Assembly (NCBI GenBank): GCA_034112345.1
Contig: JAWUVN010000055.1
Span: 1 to 11,947, forward strand
From: Bermanella sp034112345
Lineage (GTDB): Bacteria > Pseudomonadota > Gammaproteobacteria > Pseudomonadales > Oceanobacteraceae
DNA: 11,947 nucleotides
Direction: 5' to 3'
Shown: piece by piece, positions 1-6,776 of the stretch
How positions within the stretch are numbered: position 1 is the first letter of the stretch
Layout: every line of letters begins with the position of its first letter
Program-made: the position numbers and the translations under genes
The notes under the pieces: generated by a model
What the model was told of the DNA's origin: nothing
The model's database searches: none
The model's input: only the letters and a program-made list of their open reading frames with translations

Positions 1-2
1 TG

Positions 3-287
3 GATAATAATAATCGCTTAACACTAAACGGTTTAATGCTTTCACCAGTCGTACCTCATCATGGTTCGGCTCAACCCATTACTCAGTTAACATTAATGGG
101 GAAATTTAAATTGCCTTCCCGTGATTCATCTACAACTTTAAGACCGTTAAAATTTAAAATGAATTTATTTGGACAAAACAAAGCTGAAAATACAATAGAA
201 ATAACAGCGACCAATAAAGCGGACAATAAAAAACACATCTTTGAATTAAATCCAAATGTGAATACTGTTTCGTTATTTACACCATAG
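3..287 (+). CDS. C-terminal fragment of an unrecognised protein, cut by the left edge
   Basis: The reading frame is open from the first complete codon in the window to a TAG at 285-287, giving 94 residues. An ATG at 36 lies in frame, but it has no Shine-Dalgarno sequence and the frame is open upstream of it, so this is probably the tail of a longer protein and not an 83-residue gene. I do not recognise the family. The fragment is rich in Thr, Asn and Lys, has alternating polar and hydrophobic stretches that suggest beta strands (for example ITQLTLMGKFKL and NTIEITATNK), and ends in VSLFTP. It contains no cysteine and no transmembrane segment. It converges on the leftward regulator gene with 67 bases between the stops. 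I see no clear terminator in that gap. The coding call is moderately sure; the function is unknown. Confidence 0.55.
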   Translation, partial: DNNNRLTLNGLMLSPVVPHHGSAQPITQLTLMGKFKLPSRDSSTTLRPLKFKMNLFGQNKAENTIEITATNKADNKKHIFELNPNVNTVSLFTP

Positions 288-354
288 TTTTTAATTGGTG
301 GATTGAACTGGTGGGGTTAATGATAACTAGCATCTATCTCCAAACACAAACCTG

Positions 355-846
355 TTACCGCTGATTAAACTGCAGCGGTATGGATTGTGTTTCTTTTACT
401 TCTTCCATCACAATATAACTCTTTGAATTTTTAACCCCCGGCAAGGTCAAAAGCATATCCCCCAATAAAGCCCGATATTCAGACATATCGTTAATACGGG
501 CTTTAATTAAATAGTCTGCATCGCCTGACACCAAATGGCATTCCAATATATACGGCAATAACGACACCGCTTTATTAAACTCAGCAAAGGCATCGGTGGA
601 TTGATAAGACAGGGATATCTCAACAAACACCAGCATGGCGCAATTCAAAACCTGTGGGTTTAATTTTGCGTAATAGCCTTCTATGTACCCTTCTTTTTCT
701 AGGCGTTTCACCCGCTCAATACAGGGCGTAGAACTTAAACCAACCTTCTCTGCTAAGTCTACGTAACTGATCCGTCCGTCTCCTTGTAAGGTATTCAAAA
801 TACTAAGGTCTAAGCGGTCTAAAGGACGCCCTTTCGAATTCAACAT
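355..846 (-). CDS. dadR: Lrp/AsnC-family transcriptional regulator, Lrp/DadR type
   Basis: At 163 residues this is the size of E. coli Lrp, and it resembles that protein closely along its whole length. Residues 10-58 form the AsnC-type winged helix-turn-helix: LDLSILNTLQGDGRIS, then the recognition region LAEKVGLSSTPCIERVKRLE. After a short linker, residues 70-150 form the RAM ligand-binding domain, with the family's GDADYL motif at 108-113 and a VMEEVK end. Such proteins form octamers or dimers of dimers that bind DNA and respond to amino acids. The gene is divergent from dadA across 136 bases. In Pseudomonas an Lrp-family protein (DadR) beside dadA-dadX activates those genes in response to L-alanine, so the same role is inferred here. 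It could instead be the cell's global Lrp; the sequence alone does not separate the two. The ATG at 846 has a modest GGA about 11 bases upstream. Confidence 0.88.
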   Translation of the reverse strand: MLNSKGRPLDRLDLSILNTLQGDGRISYVDLAEKVGLSSTPCIERVKRLEKEGYIEGYYAKLNPQVLNCAMLVFVEISLSYQSTDAFAEFNKAVSLLPYILECHLVSGDADYLIKARINDMSEYRALLGDMLLTLPGVKNSKSYIVMEEVKETQSIPLQFNQR

Positions 847-982
847 ATATAGATATTTCCACTTTTAAAATCGACTTATACAGTATTTTCACCTGCTTTA
901 ACTAAAAATACAAAGCTTATTACTTGTAAAAACGCCATATGATAGGCATATCAACAGGATTGGTAATTTAAGAGAGATCAGC
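847..982. promoter_or_regulatory. Divergent control region between the Lrp/DadR gene and dadA
   Basis: These 136 AT-rich bases must hold the promoters of both divergent genes. Visible elements are an inverted repeat TGATA-GGCA-TATCA at 940-953, overlapping the repeated hexamer CATATg/CATATc, and a possible minus-strand -10 (TATAAG) around 880-885. Neither promoter has a convincing -35 box, which would fit dependence on an activator. Lrp-family proteins usually bind several degenerate AT-rich sites in such a region. I cannot define individual sites. Confidence 0.5.
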
Positions 983-2242
983 ATGCATACCATCATTTTA
1001 GGCAGTGGTGTTTTAGGGGTAGCCAGTGCTTGGTATCTGGCAAAAGCGGGTCATCAAGTCACGGTTCTTGATCGCCAGTCTGGCGTGGCCCAAGAAACCA
1101 GCCATGCCAATGCGGGCATGATCTCTCCGGGGTACGCAACGCCTTGGGCTGCACCCGGTGTGCCCACAAAGGCCATAAAATGGCTCATGCAAGACTTAGC
1201 ACCACTTATGATTAAGTACGGTGAACTAGATGCTAATACCCTTTCTTGGATGGGAAAGATGGTGGCAAATTGTAATGCCCAGTCTTATCACATTAATAAA
1301 GAACGCATGATGCGTTTGGCCGAGTACAGCCGTGATTGCTTTAAAGATTTACGTGGCGAATTAAATATCGATTATGACCAAAGGCAAAAAGGCACGCTTC
1401 AACTGTTTCGCTCACAAATACAAATCGACTCATTAGAAAAAGACACTCAAGTATTACGAGAATCCGGTGTGGCTTACCGCCAATTAAACACAGAAGAATG
1501 TTTACAATATGAACCGGCCTTGGCCCATGTAAAAGAAAAAATAGTTGGCGGCTTACATTTACCAGGAGATGAAACTGGCGACTGCTATAAATTTACCACA
1601 GCCCTTGCCCAAGAATGTAAAAATCTAGGCGTGATATTTGAAATGGAAACCGACATTACCAGTTTAAATACCTGTAACAATAAAATTGTCAGTGTCAGCA
1701 CCAATAAAGGCATTCGCTGTGCCGACAGTTATTTAGTTGCTCTAGGCAGTTATTCAACTCAGCTATTAAAAGATATTGGCATAAACATTCCGGTGTACCC
1801 CATTAAAGGCTATTCATTAACCATTCCTATTGAAGATGAAAACCGTGCACCTATATCGACTGTTATGGATGAAACCTACAAGATTGCCGTCACACGCTTT
1901 AACGACCGTATTCGTGTGGGCGGCACCGCAGAAATAGCCTCGTTTAATTTAGATCTAGAAACCAAACGCCGCGCCAATGTGGAATTTGTCGTGAACGATT
2001 TATTTCCCGGTGCAGCCGATGTCAGCAAAGCTGAGTTCTGGACAGGCTTACGCCCAATGACTCCCGACAGCACGCCGGTATTAGGTGGCACACAATTCTC
2101 GAATCTATTTTTAAACACGGGTCACGGCACATTAGGCTGGACCATGTCATTAGGATCAGGGAAATTTGTCGCCGACATCATCAGTAAACGTGTAACAGAC
2201 ATTAACCCAGAAGGGTTATCCATTGAACGCTATTACGCCTAA
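983..2242 (+). CDS. dadA: D-amino acid dehydrogenase, FAD-dependent (DadA)
   Basis: DadA oxidises D-alanine and other D-amino acids to the 2-oxo acid and ammonia, passing electrons to the respiratory chain at the inner membrane. The 419 residues are close to the family's usual 430. The N-terminal dinucleotide fold shows G7-S-G9-V-L-G12 and the ribose-binding acid D30 at the end of the second strand. The DadA signature follows at residues 42-62 (ANAGMISPGYATPWAAPGVP). The C-terminal FAD-contacting segments are GLRPMTPDSTPVLGG from 355 and NTGHGTLGW at 378-386. The start is an ATG at 983 behind an AGAGAGA purine stretch. The racemase gene begins 25 bases after the stop, so the two are probably co-transcribed for alanine catabolism, with the divergent Lrp-type gene as likely regulator. 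It lacks the signal peptide expected of an exported enzyme. No key motif looks damaged. Confidence 0.95.
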   Translation: MHTIILGSGVLGVASAWYLAKAGHQVTVLDRQSGVAQETSHANAGMISPGYATPWAAPGVPTKAIKWLMQDLAPLMIKYGELDANTLSWMGKMVANCNAQSYHINKERMMRLAEYSRDCFKDLRGELNIDYDQRQKGTLQLFRSQIQIDSLEKDTQVLRESGVAYRQLNTEECLQYEPALAHVKEKIVGGLHLPGDETGDCYKFTTALAQECKNLGVIFEMETDITSLNTCNNKIVSVSTNKGIRCADSYLVALGSYSTQLLKDIGINIPVYPIKGYSLTIPIEDENRAPISTVMDETYKIAVTRFNDRIRVGGTAEIASFNLDLETKRRANVEFVVNDLFPGAADVSKAEFWTGLRPMTPDSTPVLGGTQFSNLFLNTGHGTLGWTMSLGSGKFVADIISKRVTDINPEGLSIERYYA

Positions 2243-2267
2243 CAAAACATAACGCATAGGATTTATC

Positions 2268-3386
2268 ATGGGCAGAGCAGCCACTATAACCATTAACCTT
2301 GATGCCTTACGTCACAACTATCGTTTGGCTAAGCGTGTCTCGGGTAATCAAAAAACACTGGCGATAATTAAAGCCAATGCTTATGGCCACGGTGCTGTCA
2401 TGGTTGCCCGAGCCTTAAGTAACGAAGTCGATGGCTTTGGAGTCGCGTGCATTGAAGAAGCAATAGAACTAAGAGAAGCAGGAATAAAAAATCCCATCCT
2501 TTTATTAGAAGGTTTTTTTACACCGGATGAATTAAATATTATTAGCGACTTGAATTTATGGACCGCCATTCATAGCGAAGAGCAGGTAGAAACACTCAGT
2601 ACAAGCAAGCTTTCAAAACGTATTAACGTTTGGCTTAAAATGGATTGTGGCATGCACAGGCTGGGCATTAAACCAGAACGCTATGAAGCGGTTTATCAGC
2701 AGGTATGCGCCCTACCTCAAGTTAATGACGTTGTCTTAATGAGCCACTTTTCATGCGCTGATGAACTCAATGGATACGAAACAAAAATTCAAGTGGGGGT
2801 ATTTGATTATGTCACCAAAAATATGTCGGCTGAAAAAAGCCTAGCTAATTCAGCAGCAACATTGGGACACAGCAGTAGCCACAAAGACTGGCAGCGCCCA
2901 GGCTTAATGCTTTACGGTGCAACGCCATTTACCCAATCGCACCCTAATGCCGATCAACTGCAATCGGTTATGACCCTTAGCTCTGAAGTCATTGCTGTTC
3001 ATCACCTTAAAAAAGGCGATGCCGTTGGCTACAGTAAAACATTTGTGTGCAGCAAACCCACTAAAGTTGGCACCGTAGCAATGGGCTATGCTGATGGCTA
3101 CCCTAGACACGCAATATGCGGTACCCCTGTATTGGTGAATGGACAGCTAACAAGAACACTAGGGCGTGTTTCTATGGATATGTTAGCCGTTGATTTAACG
3201 AATATTGAAGATGCTGATACTGGTGCTTATGTAGAACTATGGGGTGACAACTTACCTGCTTCTGAAGTGGCCACTTATTGTGATTCTATTCCATACACCT
3301 TATTTACAGGCATCACTCAGCGAGTACATAAAACCTATAAAAATATATTAAGCCGAGATAGTTTTTCGTTAAAAAAAGCAGGGTAG
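2268..3386 (+). CDS. dadX: Alanine racemase, probably the catabolic isozyme (DadX-like)
   Basis: This PLP enzyme interconverts L- and D-alanine. At 372 residues it has normal family length. The PLP lysine is K35 in the motif AIIKANAYGHG, with Y39 beside it. The second catalytic base is Y255 in AVGYSKTF, placed 19 residues before the tyrosine of the conserved GYADG (Y274), the spacing seen in Geobacillus Alr. The substrate-binding SMDML segment follows. The N-terminal two-thirds is the TIM barrel and the rest the beta domain. The ATG at 2268 has an AGGA at 2258-2261. Its place 25 bases behind dadA argues for the catabolic role: it supplies D-Ala to DadA when L-Ala is the nutrient. A biosynthetic alr may exist elsewhere, and if this is the only racemase it must also serve the cell wall, so alr is the alternative symbol. 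Confidence 0.93.
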   Translation: MGRAATITINLDALRHNYRLAKRVSGNQKTLAIIKANAYGHGAVMVARALSNEVDGFGVACIEEAIELREAGIKNPILLLEGFFTPDELNIISDLNLWTAIHSEEQVETLSTSKLSKRINVWLKMDCGMHRLGIKPERYEAVYQQVCALPQVNDVVLMSHFSCADELNGYETKIQVGVFDYVTKNMSAEKSLANSAATLGHSSSHKDWQRPGLMLYGATPFTQSHPNADQLQSVMTLSSEVIAVHHLKKGDAVGYSKTFVCSKPTKVGTVAMGYADGYPRHAICGTPVLVNGQLTRTLGRVSMDMLAVDLTNIEDADTGAYVELWGDNLPASEVATYCDSIPYTLFTGITQRVHKTYKNILSRDSFSLKKAG

Positions 3387-3410
3387 AAACTAATATTTAT
3401 TAGTTTCTAC
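3383..3410 (+). terminator. Hairpin overlapping the racemase stop codon
   Basis: A perfect 13-base inverted repeat (arms 3383-3395 and 3398-3410) begins inside the last codons of the racemase gene and includes its TAG at 3384-3386. The stem is AT-rich, and on the plus strand it is not followed by an immediate T-tract, so it may act as a 3'-end stabiliser or weak terminator. On the minus strand a run of seven T follows five bases beyond the stem. Confidence 0.5.
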
Positions 3411-3430
3411 TGAATCATTTGTTAAGACGA

Positions 3431-3457
3431 AAAAAACGAGAAAGGCTCTCGTTTCTT
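3431..3457 (-). terminator. Rho-independent terminator of the TonB receptor gene
   Basis: Read on the minus strand, this is an 8-bp stem AAACGAGA/TCTCGTTT (arms 3447-3454 and 3434-3441) with a five-base loop, running straight into further T residues. It starts at the receptor's stop codon (3456-3458). The plus-strand reading has only a short broken T run (GTTTCTT), so it is mainly a leftward terminator that may also catch readthrough from the racemase. Confidence 0.75.
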
Positions 3458-5405
3458 AAAATGAAAACCGTATGCCACTTATTACACCCACACCACGATT
3501 GGGTGTGCCTTGAATATTATTAGCATTTGATGTGGCCACACTTAAATAGCTTTGGTCTAATGCATTACTGATATGCGTATGCCATTGCAGACTTTTAGAT
3601 ACATTCCAGTTCACATTTAAATCCATAAACGTGCGAGCAGGAACATCGCGATAAACGTCACTGGATATATCTAAATCTTGCTTTGAACTGTGATAATTTA
3701 ACAATACACTGCTAACCACTTGTTTATACTCGTAGGTAACGCTAGCCCCAGCAAATACATTGGCTTCGCTGTTAACGCTTTTAATATCATCAAATATCCA
3801 ACTGGCATTAACCCTTGTGGTTAAATTTTCAGTCCATAAATTTTCTAATTCGAACTCAAGACCAGATATTTCTTCATCTCCTCCGTTTATTCTTTCAACC
3901 GGAGTGACAGGTAAATTAATAATCACATCAGATAATTCCGTATAAAAAGCCGTCATTGCCAAACTTAAATTCTTTGGTTGATGCAGCCACACAACTTCAG
4001 CTGTTTTTGCCAATTCAGGGTTAAGGTCTTCATTTCCAACAATAGCTGAACTATTTATTATGTCTGTTTCACTTCTGCTGGGCGCCCTAAAGGATTCTCC
4101 ATATAAAAACTTTAGAGTATCTGATTTATTGTATTCCCAAACCAAACCCATTCGTGGTGAAGCATTAGACCCAAAATTACTGTAGTCATCCACACGTACG
4201 CCCAACACATAATCAATATTTTCTGATAAAGAATTTTGATGCTGAGCAAATACACCCAATATGGTTCGACTGGTTAATGGTGCTTGTGGCAAATATAAAG
4301 ACGAAAAACCAGATAAATTAGCATCGGTATCCATCAACCTTGGCTCTCGCCACTCAACACCAATCGCATTTTTTTCACCAGAAGATAGAGACTGAGTTAA
4401 AATCATTTCAACCTTCGGTTCTTGAATTTCAATTTCGCCACTTATCACCACTTGTGTAGGCGATGGAACAATCTCAGTACCCAAGTCAAATCGAGATTTA
4501 GACATTGAAAATGATGTTTTTAACGACCATTTTTTTGGCAAACTAAAAGTATGATCCACATAAGCAAACTGAGTATCACCATCTACATAATTTTCACTGT
4601 TCGAGGCTGAACCCACCACATAAAATTCGCGACTGTGCACCTGATTACTGTAATACATAAACGAGGTGTCTTTATAGTTCAGTTTAAAATGTAGATTTTC
4701 TAATCCATAATGATCACTGCTTGTAATTACTGCATCTTGAAGAGAGCTGTAGATATTAAGTTGCTCTCCCCCATCATCCATTTTTTTAACAAACAGCTCC
4801 ATCTTTCCTCCATCGAACTGTTTAAACATAGATGCACTGGCGTGATAGGTATTATTAAACCCTAAAGAAAGATCCACTTCGTTAGTGGCTTTTGTGGTGA
4901 TATTTATGATGCCAATAAAAGCATTGGAACCATACAAGGGAGAACTGGGTCCACGAATAAACTCCACACGATCAACCATGTATAAATCAAGCAGGCCAAA
5001 AGCAATAGAATTTCCACCGTCCCAATCTGAATTAAGTCGCTGCCCATCTAATATGAATAATATTTCTCGACCAGACCCATCAGAACGAATACCACGAGCA
5101 GAATAGGCTTGGGAATAGCTCGATTTATCATTACGCTGTGATTGAAAGCCTGGCACAAAATTCATCAACTCTGAAAGCCTAGAAACACCAAGCTGTCTAA
5201 TTTCTTCTTGGCTATATACTGTTACCGAGGCAGGTGCCGAGCGCAGGGTTTCTTCATGTAAGGTAACGCCCGTTATAACTAACTGACTGAGCTCTCCCAA
5301 AGATATCTCAAATAAGTCCTCGTAGGCATTTTTTGACCATGATGGAGAATATGCCCCCATTGAGAGTACGAAACAGATACAAATTGTCGATAATCTAGAT
5401 ACCAA
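3456..5405 (-). CDS. TonB-dependent outer-membrane receptor, ligand unknown
   Basis: This is a gated 22-strand barrel that imports a ligand using TonB-ExbBD energy. The preferred start is TTG at 5405: GGAGG (5411-5415) lies five bases upstream, and the product (649 residues) begins with a clean Sec signal, an Arg in the n-region and the core TICICFVLSMGAY, with likely cleavage after the S-W-S near residue 24. The upstream in-frame ATG at 5462 has no Shine-Dalgarno and would bury the signal behind 19 residues. The plug domain follows at roughly 55-165: SAPASVTVYSQEEIRQLG, a VPGFQ segment, the ARGIRSDGSGREILFILDG region and VEFIRGPSSPLYGSNAFIGIINI. The rest is barrel, ending in the aromatic IRFSF. 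The pre-plug stretch LFEISLGELSQLVITG resembles BtuB/CirA-like receptors of this broad group. It is a single-gene unit with no transporter partner nearby, so the ligand (siderophore, cobalamin, other) cannot be assigned. Confidence 0.9.
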   Translation of the reverse strand: MVSRLSTICICFVLSMGAYSPSWSKNAYEDLFEISLGELSQLVITGVTLHEETLRSAPASVTVYSQEEIRQLGVSRLSELMNFVPGFQSQRNDKSSYSQAYSARGIRSDGSGREILFILDGQRLNSDWDGGNSIAFGLLDLYMVDRVEFIRGPSSPLYGSNAFIGIINITTKATNEVDLSLGFNNTYHASASMFKQFDGGKMELFVKKMDDGGEQLNIYSSLQDAVITSSDHYGLENLHFKLNYKDTSFMYYSNQVHSREFYVVGSASNSENYVDGDTQFAYVDHTFSLPKKWSLKTSFSMSKSRFDLGTEIVPSPTQVVISGEIEIQEPKVEMILTQSLSSGEKNAIGVEWREPRLMDTDANLSGFSSLYLPQAPLTSRTILGVFAQHQNSLSENIDYVLGVRVDDYSNFGSNASPRMGLVWEYNKSDTLKFLYGESFRAPSRSETDIINSSAIVGNEDLNPELAKTAEVVWLHQPKNLSLAMTAFYTELSDVIINLPVTPVERINGGDEEISGLEFELENLWTENLTTRVNASWIFDDIKSVNSEANVFAGASVTYEYKQVVSSVLLNYHSSKQDLDISSDVYRDVPARTFMDLNVNWNVSKSLQWHTHISNALDQSYLSVATSNANNIQGTPNRGVGVISGIRFSF

Positions 5406-5410
5406 GAAGG

Positions 5411-5415
5411 CCTCC
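5411..5415 (-). promoter_or_regulatory. Shine-Dalgarno deciding a TTG start for the receptor
   Basis: The minus strand reads GGAGG-CCTTC-TTG, an ideal ribosome-binding site with five-base spacing to the TTG at 5405-5403. No comparable site precedes the ATG at 5462-5460, where the upstream bases are CTCAGACACA. The resulting protein start coincides with a normal signal peptide, which supports the choice. Confidence 0.65.
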
Positions 5416-5460
5416 ACGATGCCAGGGCCATATACGATTAAATAAGTGTAGTTCAAGCCC

Positions 5461-5498
5461 ATTGTGTCTGAGACATTTTACTTGCTTAATGACACAAT
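5461..5498 (-). repeat. Nested inverted repeats in the receptor leader
   Basis: An 8-base perfect inverted repeat pairs ATTGTGTC (5461-5468) with GACACAAT (5491-5498). Its left arm overlaps a smaller palindrome TGTCT-G-AGACA (5465-5475), so the two hairpins would be mutually exclusive in RNA. The location, 55-95 bases upstream of the inferred TTG start, fits either an operator or a leader structure. I do not recognise a known riboswitch or Fur box here. Confidence 0.4.
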
Positions 5499-5636
5499 TA
5501 CTTTTTAACAAGCAGTCATCCAATGACCTCCAAGCCCCGTATATTCTGATTACTGTGGCATTATTGATGTAATTCACCTATCGTATTTGCCATCTAGTAA
5601 AAACGACCTAATTCAGCGCTAATAAAAGAGTCATTC

Positions 5637-6767
5637 ATGACAGATCAATTCATTAAATCAAAAGCCGCTATTGCTTGGGGGCCAAATCAGCCCTTATCCA
5701 TTGAAGAAGTGGATGTTATGTTGCCACGGGCCGGTGAAGTATTGGTTCGTATTGTTGCAACCGGTGTGTGCCATACCGACGCGTTTACTCTATCCGGCGA
5801 AGATCCAGAAGGTATATTCCCAACCATCTTAGGCCATGAAGGCGGCGGTATTGTTGAACAAATTGGCGAAGGTGTGACCAGCGTTGCCGTGGGCGATCAC
5901 GTGATCCCGTTATACACACCAGAATGTGGTGAATGTAAATTCTGCCTATCTGGCAAAACCAATCTGTGCCAAAAAATTCGTGAAACTCAAGGTAAAGGCT
6001 TGATGCCAGATGGCACTACCCGCTTTTATAAAGATGGCGAGCCAATTTACCATTACATGGGTTGCTCTACCTTTTCTGAATTTACAGTACTGCCTGAAAT
6101 TTCATTGGCAAAAGTAAACAAAGAAGCCCCCTTAGAAGAAGTCTGCTTATTAGGCTGTGGCGTAACCACAGGCATGGGCGCGGTAATGAACACCGCCAAA
6201 GTACAAGCTGGCGATACCGTGGCCATTTTTGGTTTAGGCGGCATTGGCTTAAGCGCAGTGATTGGTGCAGCCATGGCAAAAGCCAGTCGCATCATTGCCA
6301 TTGATATTAACGAATCAAAATTTGATTTGGCTAAGCAATTAGGTGCAACCGACTGCATCAACCCAAAGAATTTTGATAAACCAATTCAAGACGTGATTGT
6401 TGAACTAACCGATGGCGGTGTCGACTTCTCATTTGAATGCATCGGTAATGTTGACGTAATGCGTTCGGCACTTGAATGCTGTCATAAGGGCTGGGGCGAA
6501 TCTATTATTATTGGTGTAGCCGGTGCCGGACAAGAAATCAAAACCAGACCATTTCAATTGGTGACTGGGCGAGTCTGGCGTGGCACCGCATTTGGCGGTG
6601 TAAAAGGCCGTACTGAATTACCAGATTATGTAGAACGCTACCTAGCCGGTGAATTTAAACTGAGTGATTTTATTACTCATACCATGGGGCTTGAAGGCAT
6701 TAACGATGCATTTGATTTAATGCATAAAGGCGAAAGCATTCGTTCTGTTGTGCATTTTTCAAAATAA
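5637..6767 (+). CDS. frmA: S-(hydroxymethyl)glutathione dehydrogenase / class III alcohol dehydrogenase
   Basis: This enzyme oxidises S-hydroxymethylglutathione (formaldehyde plus glutathione) to S-formylglutathione with NAD+; class III enzymes also reduce S-nitrosoglutathione. The 376 residues fit the family. Catalytic zinc ligands C45, H67 (GHEGGG) and C174 are present, as are the four structural-zinc cysteines C97, C100, C103 and C111. The Rossmann motif is G199-L-G201-G-I-G204, with D223 at the end of the second strand specifying NAD. It is therefore a complete zinc medium-chain dehydrogenase of class III. The start ATG at 5637 follows a weak purine stretch (AAAAGAG). The gene is immediately followed, after nine bases, by the S-formylglutathione hydrolase gene, so the two form an operon for formaldehyde detoxification. 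No frmR-type repressor gene lies beside it, unlike E. coli. adhC and flhA-like names are used for the same protein elsewhere. Confidence 0.96.
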   Translation: MTDQFIKSKAAIAWGPNQPLSIEEVDVMLPRAGEVLVRIVATGVCHTDAFTLSGEDPEGIFPTILGHEGGGIVEQIGEGVTSVAVGDHVIPLYTPECGECKFCLSGKTNLCQKIRETQGKGLMPDGTTRFYKDGEPIYHYMGCSTFSEFTVLPEISLAKVNKEAPLEEVCLLGCGVTTGMGAVMNTAKVQAGDTVAIFGLGGIGLSAVIGAAMAKASRIIAIDINESKFDLAKQLGATDCINPKNFDKPIQDVIVELTDGGVDFSFECIGNVDVMRSALECCHKGWGESIIIGVAGAGQEIKTRPFQLVTGRVWRGTAFGGVKGRTELPDYVERYLAGEFKLSDFITHTMGLEGINDAFDLMHKGESIRSVVHFSK

Positions 6768-6776
6768 GGTTTAGAC

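Noticed and set aside
36..287. An independent 83-residue gene starting at ATG 36
   Set aside because: No ribosome-binding site precedes it and the frame is open to the left edge, so a truncated longer gene is more likely.
5406..5636. Cobalamin riboswitch or Fur box upstream of the TonB receptor
   Set aside because: I looked for conserved riboswitch segments and for a GATAATGATAATCATTATC-like box and found neither; only short generic inverted repeats are present.
6053..6361. Antisense reading frames inside frmA, and similar ones inside dadA, the racemase, the receptor and dld
   Set aside because: They lie wholly within well-supported genes, lack ribosome-binding sites and show no family pattern; they are by-products of the codon use of the real genes.
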